Shown one piece after another: positions 26,958 through 36,666 of a stretch of DNA of 64,000 nucleotides. The stretch lies in assembly GCA_947491935.1 (NCBI GenBank), contig CANLLF010000003.1, positions 434,001-498,000 on the forward strand. Direction: 5' to 3'. Source of the stretch: an uncultured Roseicyclus sp. Its GTDB lineage: Bacteria; Pseudomonadota; Alphaproteobacteria; Rhodobacterales; Rhodobacteraceae. How positions within the stretch are numbered: the first letter of the stretch is position 1; the number at the start of each line of letters is the position of its first letter. The notes beneath the pieces are model-generated. The model had not been told where the DNA came from. It was given only the letters and a program-made list of their open reading frames with translations, and did no database searches. Both the position numbers and the translations under genes were made by a program.

Positions 26958-28508
26958 ATGAAACTCGCCGCGATGTTCGGCTCCAGCACGGGTGCAGTGG
27001 CCACAGCGGCCGGGGCAGCGGTTTTGCTTGTGGCCGGGGCCATCGGGTTATCGGTCTACAACCGGGATGGAGACGAGCCTGCCGAGGGAGACCGGGCGAC
27101 TCTTCAAGCCATATCGCCCGACATTGACGCAGCCGAGATTGCCGACGAACCCGCGCGCTTGGAGACGCCCGATGCAGCGGCGGGAACGCCGGACATTCCC
27201 GAAGGCGACGCTGACGCCCCGGGTGCCCTTGCCGCGCCGGTCCTGGACCACGTGCGGGTGGAGCCCGACGGCACGACGATCATTGCGGGGCAGGCCGCGC
27301 CCGGTGCGCAGGTGTCCGTGCTTCTGGACGGGGTGGAGTTGTTCACGACGTCTGCCGGGCCAAGCGGCAGTTTCGTGGCCCTGTTCACGCTTGAACCATC
27401 TGCCACCCCGCGCCGGATCAGCGTTGAGGCGTCGTTAGAGGACGGCACGTTCGCTTCGGGCGAAGATACCATCATCGTGGCCCCGTTCGATGCCCCGGCT
27501 CCACCTGAACTGGCGGCCTTGCCGGATGCGGGTGAGGCCACACCGGAGCCGGAGGTCGCGGCGCCAGCGGAGCTCTCGGAGGCTGACCCGGCCGAGGATT
27601 TTGAGGTGGCAATTACTGAGGGCGAACTGGGTGGTGAAAATCCGGCGATCGAGGAATTGGTCGCGGCGACGCCCGAAGGCGCACCGGACGGCATTGAACC
27701 TACGTCGGATGAAGCGGATACCGCCTTGGAGACTGCCGCACTATCCGATCCGGATACGCCGCTTGTCGCCACCGGCGCGGTGGACCCTGTTCAACCCGAC
27801 GCACCCGCCGCCGAGGACGTGGCCAGCGCCCCGGATGTTGCCGATCCGGAAACCTCCGCGCCAGTAGCGCCTTCGACACCGCAAGACGCGGCCGCACCCG
27901 CCGAACTCGACACGCCCGAGGCGCCCGCGGATCTGGCCGGTGATGGCACGCCGACAGATGGCGACGCCCCTGCTGTTTTGATTGCCGGGCCCGAGGGCAT
28001 TCGGATCACCCAAGGCCCCGGTGCCGCGCCGGACGTACAGACAGAGGTCCGCCTCGATGCGATTTCCTATGATGCGGAGGGTGCGGTGATCCTTGCGGGG
28101 CGGGGCCCGGCGGCGTCGGATATTCAGGTATCCCTGAACAACCAGCCGATCCAGTTGGGGGAGATCGGGCCCGGCGGCGCGTGGTCTCTGCAATTGCCGG
28201 ATGTGGACCCCGGAACCTACACCCTTGTCGTGGCTGAACTGGCCGAGGACGGAACGGAAGCCAGCCGGGTGGAGACGCCGTTTTTGCGCGAAGATCCCGA
28301 ACGCGTGGCCGACGCCCCGGTTGAGGCCGCCGAGCAGGGGGTCGACGTGATCACCGTGCAGCCGGGGTTCACCCTGTGGGGTATGGCGCGCGATACGTTC
28401 GGCGACGGCATCCTTTATGTTCAGATTTTCGAGGAAAATCGTGATCAGATCCGCGACCCGAACTGGATTTTCCCCGGCCAGATCTTCCGGATGCCGGAGA
28501 TCGAGTAA
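26958..28508 (+). CDS. LysM-domain envelope protein with long acidic Ala/Pro linker
   Basis: The 516-residue protein starts with one membrane helix (VATAAGAAVLLVAGAIGLSVY, residues about 14-34), has an Ig-like or bacterial Big-type segment near residues 95-175 (PDGTTIIAGQAAPGAQVSVLLDGVEL), a long low-complexity Ala/Asp/Glu/Pro linker, a second Ig-like segment around 365-440 and a C-terminal LysM domain (about 460-514, ITVQPGFTLWGMARDTFGDGILYVQIFEENRDQIRDPNWIFPGQIFRMP). It probably tethers to or senses peptidoglycan in the periplasm. Such proteins are common in Rhodobacteraceae but uncharacterised. Confidence 0.85.
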   Translation: MKLAAMFGSSTGAVATAAGAAVLLVAGAIGLSVYNRDGDEPAEGDRATLQAISPDIDAAEIADEPARLETPDAAAGTPDIPEGDADAPGALAAPVLDHVRVEPDGTTIIAGQAAPGAQVSVLLDGVELFTTSAGPSGSFVALFTLEPSATPRRISVEASLEDGTFASGEDTIIVAPFDAPAPPELAALPDAGEATPEPEVAAPAELSEADPAEDFEVAITEGELGGENPAIEELVAATPEGAPDGIEPTSDEADTALETAALSDPDTPLVATGAVDPVQPDAPAAEDVASAPDVADPETSAPVAPSTPQDAAAPAELDTPEAPADLAGDGTPTDGDAPAVLIAGPEGIRITQGPGAAPDVQTEVRLDAISYDAEGAVILAGRGPAASDIQVSLNNQPIQLGEIGPGGAWSLQLPDVDPGTYTLVVAELAEDGTEASRVETPFLREDPERVADAPVEAAEQGVDVITVQPGFTLWGMARDTFGDGILYVQIFEENRDQIRDPNWIFPGQIFRMPEIE

Positions 28509-28597
28509 TTATTGGACGAGAACTGAGCGTCCTGCACTGGTCAGCGGTGGGGGCGCGGCTTAGGTAAGGCAGGCAAGCCAACGGGACGCCAGCCGAT

Positions 28598-30478
28598 ATG
28601 CCAGCCGACACCACCGCCGCCCAGACCGATCCGACGCAGGTCGCCACCGACGATCCGACGCAAGACGCCGCCACCATCGAGCTGGAAGAGGCGGAGCGCC
28701 GCTCGGGCTGGCGCACGATCCGCAAGGTCGCGCCCTACCTCTGGCCCGCCGACAAGCCCTGGGTGAAGCGCCGTGTGGTGATCGCACTGATCATGCTTGC
28801 CGTGGCCAAGTTCGTTGCGGTCGGCACGCCGTTTCTTTACCGCGAAGCCGTCGACATGCTGGCCGGTGAGGGTACCAATCCCGCCTGGCTGCTGGGGGCC
28901 GGCGCGATCGGGATCACCATCGCCTACGGTATGGCCCGCGCCCTGAATGTGGGCTTCCAACAATTGCGCGATGCAGTCTTTGCCCGGGTCGCGCAGCGGG
29001 CCCTGCGGCAGTTGGCGCTGGAGACGTTCCAGCATATCCACGCGCTCAGCATGCGCTACCACATCGCGCGCAAGACCGGCGGCCTCAGCCGGATCATCGA
29101 ACGCGGCGTGAAGGGCGTCGAGTTTTTGCTCCGCTTCCTGCTGTTCTCCGTCGGGCCGCTGATCCTGGAACTGGCGCTGACCGGCATCATCCTCGCCGTG
29201 GTGTTCGACATCAATTACCTGATCGTTCTGGCCGTCACGATCGCGATCTACATCTGGTTCACCTTCAAGGTCACCGAATGGCGCGTGCGGATCCGCAAGG
29301 AGATGAATGACCAGGACACGGACGCCAACCAGAAGGCGATCGACAGCCTGCTGAACTTCGAGACGGTCAAGTATTTCGGCGCCGAGTCGCGCGAGGCCAG
29401 CCGGTATGACAAGGCAATGGAAGGGTATGAGACGGCTGCGCTGAAGACGTCTTATTCGCTGGCCTTCCTGAATTTCGGCCAGTCCCTGATTATCACCACC
29501 GGTCTGGTGATCGTGATGGTGATGGCCGCGCTCGGGGTGCAGGATGGCACGCTCACCGTGGGCGATTTCGTCATGGTCAACGCCTACATGATCCAGATCA
29601 CCATGCCGCTCAATTTCCTCGGCACCGTCTATCGCGAGATCCGGCAATCGCTGGTCGATATGGGTGAGATGTTCGATCTGCTGGAGCAGCCGCAGGAGGT
29701 GCGCGATGCGCCCGACGCCCGGCCGCTGGACGTGACCGGTGGAAGGGTCCGGCTCGAAGGCGTCAAATTCGGGTACGAGGCCGCGCGGCCGATCCTCAAG
29801 GGCGTCGATATCGACATCCCGGCAGGGCAGACGGTGGCGGTTGTGGGCTCCTCCGGCTCAGGCAAATCGACCATCGGTCGGTTGATGTTCCGGTTCTACG
29901 ATGTCGGGGCCGGGCGGATCACCATCGACGGGCAGGACCTGCGCGAGGTGACGCAAGACAGCCTCCATGACCAGATCGGCGTGGTCCCGCAGGACACGGT
30001 GCTGTTCAATGATACGATCTATTATAACATCGCCTATGGCCGCGACGGCGCCAGCCGGGCCGAGGTGGAGCAGGCCGCGAAAGCAGCGGCAATCCACGAT
30101 TTCATCTTGTCGCTGCCCGACGGGTACGAGACGATGGTGGGTGAGCGCGGCCTGAAGTTGTCGGGCGGCGAAAAGCAGCGGGTTGGCATTGCCCGGACGC
30201 TGCTGAAGGACCCGCCGATCCTTGTGCTGGACGAGGCGACCTCGGCGCTCGATACCGATACCGAGATGGAAATCCAGAACGAGCTGCGCGCGATGGGTGA
30301 GGGGCGCACGGTGCTGACCATCGCGCACCGCCTGTCGACGATCGTGGATTCGGATCGGATCGTGGTGCTGGAGAAGGGCGAAGTTGTGGAAGAGGGCACC
30401 CATGATGCGCTCTTGGCGCAAGACGGACGCTATGCGCAGCTGTGGCATCGGCAGGCATCGGAGGATGACGACGCCTGA
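28598..30478 (+). CDS. Atm1-type ABC exporter (fused permease and ATPase)
   Basis: The 626-residue half-transporter carries about six membrane helices (residues 60-340) and a C-terminal ATPase with Walker A VGSSGSGKST (near residue 417), signature LSGGEKQR (near 520) and Walker B ILVLDEATSAL. The membrane part (YRIATMP-like loop replaced by RKTGGLSRIIERGVKGVEFLLRF) is that of the Atm1/HMT1 group, which export glutathione-conjugated metals or Fe-S precursors. It would work as a homodimer in the inner membrane. An ATP-binding domain of ordinary length and no fused partner are present. Confidence 0.92.
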   Translation: MPADTTAAQTDPTQVATDDPTQDAATIELEEAERRSGWRTIRKVAPYLWPADKPWVKRRVVIALIMLAVAKFVAVGTPFLYREAVDMLAGEGTNPAWLLGAGAIGITIAYGMARALNVGFQQLRDAVFARVAQRALRQLALETFQHIHALSMRYHIARKTGGLSRIIERGVKGVEFLLRFLLFSVGPLILELALTGIILAVVFDINYLIVLAVTIAIYIWFTFKVTEWRVRIRKEMNDQDTDANQKAIDSLLNFETVKYFGAESREASRYDKAMEGYETAALKTSYSLAFLNFGQSLIITTGLVIVMVMAALGVQDGTLTVGDFVMVNAYMIQITMPLNFLGTVYREIRQSLVDMGEMFDLLEQPQEVRDAPDARPLDVTGGRVRLEGVKFGYEAARPILKGVDIDIPAGQTVAVVGSSGSGKSTIGRLMFRFYDVGAGRITIDGQDLREVTQDSLHDQIGVVPQDTVLFNDTIYYNIAYGRDGASRAEVEQAAKAAAIHDFILSLPDGYETMVGERGLKLSGGEKQRVGIARTLLKDPPILVLDEATSALDTDTEMEIQNELRAMGEGRTVLTIAHRLSTIVDSDRIVVLEKGEVVEEGTHDALLAQDGRYAQLWHRQASEDDDA

Positions 30479-30487
30479 GCGGATGCG

Positions 30488-31387
30488 TCAGTTTCGGGCG
30501 GCCAGCGTCTCCCGCGCGAAGGTCGTGTAGCCATCCGTCAGCGTTTCCAGATGCGGCCGCGTCGCGGTGTGAAGCTGCGGTAGTATGTGGAACGGCACCA
30601 TGGGCCAGGCGTGGTGTTCCGCGTGGAACGGCATGTTCCAAGCGAGGAACCGCACCGCCTTTGTCGTTAGCGTCGTCCGGGAATTGGCAAACATGTTCGC
30701 CACGTTGGGGCAGCGATCATGCTCGGCCAGCAGGTAGAGGCGCAGGATCGGAAAGCCCAGGGCCAGCGGCGCGAGCCAGATCCAGAACAGGACCGGCGCG
30801 ACCGTCAGCATGGCCAGAAGCGCCATAGCGTAGACGAGCAGGTAGAGCCGCGCTTCTCGCCGGATAGGAGCACGGTGCCGGTCCGACAAATAGGGCGCGG
30901 GGGCCGGGCCCGTGGCATTCGACCAGAGCGTCAGCCCCTTGTCGCGCCAATAGCCGAGGGTGGAAAGGTGCCACGCCAGGTGACGCATCCCGCAAGGGCG
31001 AGTGCCCTGTAGTTCGGGGTCGTTGTCGGGATCATTGGTGTGCTTGTGATGCGCCATGTGGAAGGCGCGGAACCACAGAAAGGGTTGGACGAGGATCAGG
31101 CCCGTGGCGTGGCCCACGATCTCGTTCAGCCAGATCGATGCAAATGGCGTCCGATGGGTGCATTCGTGTTGCAGCGTGAACAGAAACGCCAGCGCGATCC
31201 CGAGCGGCAGGAGCGCCATGCCCCAGAGGGGCAGGCCAAGCGCCACATAGAGCGCGAGGGCACCTATCAGCCCAAGGTGCCCTGCCAGATGGCGCAGACC
31301 CTTGGCATCGGAGAGGCGTGTCATCTCTGCCCGCTCATCCGGCGGCAGGGTGGCGAGGAATTGGCGATGGGTCAGAGGCGCGTCCAT
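30488..31387 (-). CDS. Membrane fatty acid desaturase-family protein
   Basis: The 299-residue membrane protein has the three histidine boxes of di-iron desaturases and related carotenoid ketolases: HECTH (74-78), HMAHHKH (110-116) and HAEHH near residue 255. Several hydrophobic stretches separate them. Substrate could be fatty acyl chains or carotenoids, and the sequence alone does not decide. The ATG at 31387 has GGAG only 3 bases upstream, and a GTG at 31396 is the alternative. It lies downstream of the RND pump operon on the same strand, separated by a hairpin. Confidence 0.85.
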   Translation of the reverse strand: MDAPLTHRQFLATLPPDERAEMTRLSDAKGLRHLAGHLGLIGALALYVALGLPLWGMALLPLGIALAFLFTLQHECTHRTPFASIWLNEIVGHATGLILVQPFLWFRAFHMAHHKHTNDPDNDPELQGTRPCGMRHLAWHLSTLGYWRDKGLTLWSNATGPAPAPYLSDRHRAPIRREARLYLLVYAMALLAMLTVAPVLFWIWLAPLALGFPILRLYLLAEHDRCPNVANMFANSRTTLTTKAVRFLAWNMPFHAEHHAWPMVPFHILPQLHTATRPHLETLTDGYTTFARETLAARN

Positions 31388-31426
31388 GGGCTCCACCGTA
31401 AGGGTGCATTGGCCTTGCGCAAGATG

Positions 31427-31456
31427 ATCGCGCGCCGGGGAAGGCCGGCGCGCGAT
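31427..31456 (-). terminator. Strong GC hairpin between the RND pump and the desaturase gene
   Basis: A perfect 12-bp stem (arms 31427-31438 and 31445-31456, starting ATCGCGCG) encloses a 6-base loop, 6 bases past the RND pump stop on the minus strand. No U-tract follows, so it may be a rho-aided terminator or an mRNA end-stabilising structure. A 10-bp palindrome, CTTGCGCAAG (31414-31423), lies next to it. Confidence 0.5.
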
Positions 31457-31462
31457 TTGGGT

Positions 31463-34400
31463 CTATTCCGCGGCGCGCAGGGGCGGGCGCGGCGGGACGT
31501 CGTTTTCAAGCTCGGTATCCTCGTAGGGATCCGGGCCCGGGGGGACATCCTCGGGCGCAGGGGCCACCGGGGCGGCCTCCGCTGCATCGGCACCTGGCGC
31601 GGCTTCGATGGCCTCCTCCGGCTCCGGTTCATCCGGGCGCGGATCTTCGTCCCAATAGATCATCGGGTCGCGCACCCGGCGGGCCTGCCGTTGCAGGGCC
31701 CAATCCTGACCCCGGCGGCTCATCCCGCTGGCGCCCAGACGGCCCAGACCACGGGCACCGGCAAAGACCAGCGTCCAGAACCATATGCGGAGCGCCAGAA
31801 GCGACGGGGTGAATACCAGCGTCAAGACCGTCGCGATGCCGAGGCCGAAGACCACGGCAGTCGCCAATTGCTTCCACCACAGGGCGGTGGGGCTATCGAC
31901 CGTGTATCCGCCGCCGCCGAAATCGAGCGAAATACCGTACATCATCGGCGCCAGGCCCGCCATCGTGGTGATTGTGGTCAGCAGGACCGGACGGATCCGG
32001 GCCTCTGCCGTGCGCACGATGGCCTCCAGCCGCGGCATGTAGCGGCTATATTCCTGATAGGTGTCGATCAGAACGATGTTGTTGTTCACCACGATCCCGG
32101 CCAAGGCCACGATCCCCGTCCCGGTCATGATGATCGAGAAGGTCTGATCCATGATCAGCATCCCCCAGAGCACCCCGGTTGTGGACAGAACCACGGCCAA
32201 AAGCACCAGCACGGAATTGTAAATCGAGTTGAACTGCGCCAGCAGGATGATGAACATCAGGCCCAACGCGGCGGCAAAGGCTGACGACAGGAAGGCCTGG
32301 GATTCCGCCTGATCCTCCTGATCACCGGCCCATTCCCAACTGACCGAGGCGGGCAGGGGATCTTCGGCGTCCAGCCATTCGGTGATCCGCTCGATCCGTT
32401 CGTTCGGATTGACCGGGCTGGTCGAGAAGGAGCCGTCTTGCAGCCCCTCCAGCACGCTGTCAGCGGTCTGGCCGTCATAGGCCACGAAGAGCTGATACTC
32501 GACATCCTCGAAGCTCAGATCCGCCTGATCGCCGACGGCGACCTCCGCCATATCGCGCAGGATGGCAACGCTTTCGCCATCGCCATCCGACACGCCCACA
32601 AGTCCTGACAGGACATCCGCCTTCACCATGAAGAACCGGCTCTGGTCGATGCGGTCGATGGTTGCCAGCTGTGGCGTCGGCTCATAGCTCACGAAGTTCG
32701 ACAGGGGCACAAGACCGTCCCGCGTGCGGACCCGCAAGCTGTCGAGCGTAGATAGAACGCGGGCCTCCTCGGGGAAGCGAACGCGAATGTCGATCTCCTC
32801 GTCCGACGTGGGCACCCGCATCGTGTCCAGAAGAATACCGCGCGTGACCAGTTGCACCATCGCGCCCACGGTTGCCACATCGGCGCCAAAGCGCCCCGCG
32901 GCCTCCACATCCACGTTGATCTGCCAGTCGATGCCCGGGAGGGGCAGGGTATCTTCCACAAGGATCAGCCCGTCGAGATCTTCGTAATGTGCGCGGACAA
33001 TGGCGGTCGCCTCTTGCAGTTCCTCCCAATTGTCCCCGCTCAGGCGGAGCGAGATCGGTTTACCCTCGGCAGGCCCGGTGGAGGCCGAGAAGATCTCGGT
33101 CTGGATGCCGGGGATCCGGTCGAGGCGGGTTTGCAGGCGCTCAAGGATGATGTCGCCATCCGCCCGCTCGCCCCATGGCTCAAGATCGATCTGAACCTGC
33201 CCGATCGTATCGGAGGGCGCGGCGGCCCCGCCGGTATTGTTGTTGAGGCCGCCATCACCGGCAAAGGCGAACACGTCGCGCACGCCCTCATGCTCCAGCA
33301 CGATCTCTTCCACCTGCCGGACCAGCGCGTCCTGCTCCTCCAGCGACAGGTTGCCCCGGGCCCGCACATAGACGATGGCGTTTTCCGGTTCCGTCGCGAC
33401 GAAGAATTCCACGCCGTTCGAGTTTTCGCCGAAATAGGTAAAGGTGTAGATCACGAAGCTGGACACCACCGCGATGGCCACAAGTGGCATGAACGGATTG
33501 CCCGTCAGCCCGTGGATGACCCAGCCAAACCAGGTGCGGCGATACCCGGCCTGCACCGCCTTTTCACGCTGCTTCGTCTGCACGGTCGAAATCACGACCG
33601 ACATCGCGACGCAGACCAACACGAACAAGAGGCCGCTGATTGCGGTTTGCATCAGTGGCGACATCGTTTGAGGCAGCGAGAACAGGACGCCCGGGCGCAC
33701 AACCTGCAGCGCGGTCATGAACATCAGATAGGCCACGCCCACGGCCAGAACGGCCCGCGCCGCGAACCACGGCACCAGTGCCGTCAGCCCGGCCGCCAGG
33801 CGGTCGATGATCCGGCTGAACCGCGCGGCCACGCCGCCCAGAACCGGCAGGTAGATCAGCGCCACAATCAATGACGCCGACAGAACGAAGATCAACGTCA
33901 CTGGCAACATGCCCATGAATTCGCCGGGCACGCCGGGCCAGAACAGCATCGGCAGGAAGGCGCAGAGCGTCGTCGCGGTGGAACTGACGATCGGCCAGAA
34001 CATGCGTTTGGCCGCGTCCACATAGGCCTGCATCGGGCGCGCGCCCTCTTTCAGGCGGCGGTCGGCATATTCCACAACAACGATCGCGCCATCCACCAGC
34101 ATCCCCACGGCAAGGATCAGGCCGAACATCACGATGTTGGAGATCGTGATCCCCATCACGCCCAGAAGGATGAAGCACAGAAGGAAGGATGTTGGGATCG
34201 CGAAGCCGACCAGCAGGGCGGAGCGGGTGCCAAGGGCCGCCAGAACCACGATCATCACAAGCGCAATGGCCGTGAGCACGGAGCCTTCCAGCTGGCGCAC
34301 CATGCTGTCCACCTGCACCGATTGATCTAGCGTGGTTTCGACGTGCACCGAGGACCGGAGCTCTTCCGGCCATGTCTCCTGCACGCGCTCAACCTCTTCG

Positions 34401-35296
34401 CGGATAAGTGCCACGGTATCGATGATATTGAAGCCCTGCCGTTTGACCACCTGCAACGCCACGGTCGTCTCACCATTGAAGCGCGCGGTCCCGGCGCGGT
34501 CCTGATAGGTCAGGCGGATCTCGGCCAGTTCCCCAAGGGTGACGACCCGGTCGCCATTCACGGTGATGGCAAGGTTGTAGACGTCCTGCGCATTGTCGAA
34601 GCTCGACGGAATCGTGATGGAGATGGAGCCGCTTTCGGTTTCCACCTCACCGGCTGCAATCAGCTGGTTGTTGTTGACCACGGCGTTGATCAGGTCGGCG
34701 GCGGTGACGTCGTAGGCTTCCAGGGCAAGGGGATCGAGGATCACCTCAAGCATCTCGTCCCGTGTGCCCGCAAGACCCGCCTCCAGCACCGGAGACAGCG
34801 CCTCCAGATCGGCCTGCATCTCGTTGGCCAGGCGGATCAGCGTGCGTTCCGGAGCATCGCCACTGAGCGCAACGATGATGATCGGGAATTCCGAGAAGTT
34901 GATTTCGTTGATCGAAAAGCTCTCGGCGCCCGACGGGAACTGGGTCTCGGCCCGGCCCATCGCGTCACGGACGTCGGCGATGATCGCGCCCTTGTCCCAG
35001 CCGAATTCGAATTCCAGGAAAATCCCGGCATAGCCTTCGGAGGCGGTCGAGTTGATCGACAGCAGCCCATCGAGGTCCTGAAACTCGGCTTCCATGGGCC
35101 GGATCAGCAGGCGTTCGCTGTCCACCGCGGAAATGCCGGGGAAGGGGACCGAAACGAAGAGGCCCGGAATGTCGATATCAGGTTCCCCCTCCTTGGGCAG
35201 GCCCACATAAGCCGCCGTGCCTGCCACCAGCGACAGGATCACGAAGGCGACGACCATCCGGGCGCGGGAGGCGGCCCAATCGATCAAGCCGGTCAT
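31463..35296 (-). CDS. RND efflux pump permease, AcrB/HAE1-like
   Basis: The 1277-residue inner-membrane transporter follows the RND plan: a first helix (MVVAFVILSLVAGTAAYVGLP) and a large periplasmic domain. Membrane helices come in two groups of about six, including VLTAIALVMIVVLAALGTRSALLVGFAIPTSFLLCF with GILVNNGIV-type segments (AGIVVNNNIVLIDTYQEY). It is about 200 residues longer than usual. The excess is partly a C-terminal cytoplasmic extension after the last helix (about residue 1180), rich in Pro, Asp and Glu. It overlaps the adaptor gene by 4 bases, and no outer-membrane channel gene is nearby. Confidence 0.93.
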   Translation of the reverse strand: MTGLIDWAASRARMVVAFVILSLVAGTAAYVGLPKEGEPDIDIPGLFVSVPFPGISAVDSERLLIRPMEAEFQDLDGLLSINSTASEGYAGIFLEFEFGWDKGAIIADVRDAMGRAETQFPSGAESFSINEINFSEFPIIIVALSGDAPERTLIRLANEMQADLEALSPVLEAGLAGTRDEMLEVILDPLALEAYDVTAADLINAVVNNNQLIAAGEVETESGSISITIPSSFDNAQDVYNLAITVNGDRVVTLGELAEIRLTYQDRAGTARFNGETTVALQVVKRQGFNIIDTVALIREEVERVQETWPEELRSSVHVETTLDQSVQVDSMVRQLEGSVLTAIALVMIVVLAALGTRSALLVGFAIPTSFLLCFILLGVMGITISNIVMFGLILAVGMLVDGAIVVVEYADRRLKEGARPMQAYVDAAKRMFWPIVSSTATTLCAFLPMLFWPGVPGEFMGMLPVTLIFVLSASLIVALIYLPVLGGVAARFSRIIDRLAAGLTALVPWFAARAVLAVGVAYLMFMTALQVVRPGVLFSLPQTMSPLMQTAISGLLFVLVCVAMSVVISTVQTKQREKAVQAGYRRTWFGWVIHGLTGNPFMPLVAIAVVSSFVIYTFTYFGENSNGVEFFVATEPENAIVYVRARGNLSLEEQDALVRQVEEIVLEHEGVRDVFAFAGDGGLNNNTGGAAAPSDTIGQVQIDLEPWGERADGDIILERLQTRLDRIPGIQTEIFSASTGPAEGKPISLRLSGDNWEELQEATAIVRAHYEDLDGLILVEDTLPLPGIDWQINVDVEAAGRFGADVATVGAMVQLVTRGILLDTMRVPTSDEEIDIRVRFPEEARVLSTLDSLRVRTRDGLVPLSNFVSYEPTPQLATIDRIDQSRFFMVKADVLSGLVGVSDGDGESVAILRDMAEVAVGDQADLSFEDVEYQLFVAYDGQTADSVLEGLQDGSFSTSPVNPNERIERITEWLDAEDPLPASVSWEWAGDQEDQAESQAFLSSAFAAALGLMFIILLAQFNSIYNSVLVLLAVVLSTTGVLWGMLIMDQTFSIIMTGTGIVALAGIVVNNNIVLIDTYQEYSRYMPRLEAIVRTAEARIRPVLLTTITTMAGLAPMMYGISLDFGGGGYTVDSPTALWWKQLATAVVFGLGIATVLTLVFTPSLLALRIWFWTLVFAGARGLGRLGASGMSRRGQDWALQRQARRVRDPMIYWDEDPRPDEPEPEEAIEAAPGADAAEAAPVAPAPEDVPPGPDPYEDTELENDVPPRPPLRAAE

Positions 35297-36591
35297 TGGG
35301 TCAGCTCCTCAAGGGTCGTGCGTACCTCCACCCCGGCAGTCACGAATTCCTGCCCGACGGTGATCACATCGGCCTGCTCGGGCAGGCCCGTTACCCAGAC
35401 GCCGCGCACAGTGTCCCGGATCAGTTGAACCGGCACGAATTCGACAACGCCATCGACCACAATCCGCAGGCCCAGGATGCCCTCATCATTCAGGGTCAGG
35501 GCCGAGGAGGGCAGAAGATGCGCCGGTGTTCCGGCGGTCTGGATCAGGATGTCGGCGGTCTGGCCGTCGCGGATGGCCAGATCCGAATTGTCGACGGTGA
35601 TCTCCACGCGGAACGTGCGGGTCCTTTCATCGGCCGACCGGCTGAGGAAGGTCACTTCGCCCTGCGCCTGCTGACCACTGGCCAGCTGCGCGCCGGCCAA
35701 TGCGCCCAGCTCCACCCGGTCGATCTGCGCTTCGGGCACGAAGCCCACCAGCTTGATGGGATCAAGCTGGATGATCGTGGCGCAAACCGCACCCGGCTGC
35801 ATCAGGGAGCCAAGCTCGGCCGTGTCGGTTTCCAGAAGGCCCGAAAACGGTGCGTGGATGGTGAGGCGGTTGATCTCTTCCTCGGCGCGGGTCACGCCGG
35901 CTTCGGCCGCGCGTACGCCTGCCAACGCCGACTGTACGCCTGCGTCGGCGGCTTGCACACCGGCCTGGGCGCTTTCCACACCGGCCTGGGCTGCGGCCAC
36001 ACCGGCCGCGGCGGAGGCGGCGCGGGTGTCCGACCCGAAGCCAGATTCGTTCAGGCGGGAGGCGGCGTTGCCGTCGATCTCCGCCGAAGACAGCTGCGCC
36101 TGGGCCTGGGCCAGCATCGCGCGGGCTTCGGGCAGCCTGGCTTCGGCTTCGGGCACGCGGGCCTGCGCCTCGGCCAGGCGGGCCTGTGCTTCTTCCAAAG
36201 CGGTCTGGCTGGTGCCTGCATCAATCTCACACATCACCTGGCCTTCTTCGACAAAGGCGCCCGCGCGAATGGGGGTCGAGATGATCCGGCCGGATGTCTC
36301 GGCCGCCACGTCCACAAGGCGCAGAGCCTCGGTCCGGCCGCGCAATTGCACGGCGTTTTCGGCCAATTGCGCCTCGGACCGGCGCACGACGACATGGACC
36401 CGGTCATCATCGGGGTCCGCGGCGGCGGCCACGTCGGCTGGCGTTTCTTCGACCGCTGCGGGCTCCGTCGGGGCATTCGACGGCTCCGGCACAAACCGAC
36501 TGGCGAAATCGACCAGCGTCGCGCGGTCCAGAATCACAAAATAAAGCGCAACGCAAACAAGCGCTGCGGTAAGCAGTGGAAACAGCCTCAT
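35293..36591 (-). CDS. RND efflux periplasmic adaptor (HlyD/AcrA-like)
   Basis: This 432-residue adaptor has an N-terminal membrane anchor (MRLFPLLTAALVCVALYFVIL), a lipoyl/barrel-sandwich segment split by a long coiled coil and a C-terminal beta-barrel region. The coiled coil contains six near-identical heptads of the form A-x-A-G-V-x-x (residues 194-236), which is unusual. Adaptors join the pump to an outer-membrane channel. The gene leads the operon, and operator-like palindromes lie 76-141 bases upstream of the start. Confidence 0.92.
   Translation of the reverse strand: MRLFPLLTAALVCVALYFVILDRATLVDFASRFVPEPSNAPTEPAAVEETPADVAAAADPDDDRVHVVVRRSEAQLAENAVQLRGRTEALRLVDVAAETSGRIISTPIRAGAFVEEGQVMCEIDAGTSQTALEEAQARLAEAQARVPEAEARLPEARAMLAQAQAQLSSAEIDGNAASRLNESGFGSDTRAASAAAGVAAAQAGVESAQAGVQAADAGVQSALAGVRAAEAGVTRAEEEINRLTIHAPFSGLLETDTAELGSLMQPGAVCATIIQLDPIKLVGFVPEAQIDRVELGALAGAQLASGQQAQGEVTFLSRSADERTRTFRVEITVDNSDLAIRDGQTADILIQTAGTPAHLLPSSALTLNDEGILGLRIVVDGVVEFVPVQLIRDTVRGVWVTGLPEQADVITVGQEFVTAGVEVRTTLEELTQ
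35884..36012 (-). repeat. Six tandem 21-base repeats coding for A-x-A-G-V heptads
   Basis: Six consecutive seven-residue units, AAAGVAA, AQAGVES, AQAGVQA, ADAGVQS, ALAGVRA and AEAGVTR, are encoded by a 21-base repeating pattern inside the adaptor coiled coil. They extend one helical arm in register. Repeat number could change by slippage. Confidence 0.75.
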
Positions 36592-36666
36592 ACCGTCAAC
36601 CTTTCAAGTCCAAACACCCCCCTTGGTGCCGGGACAACATCCTTATTCAGTTCATCTGTTACGCTA

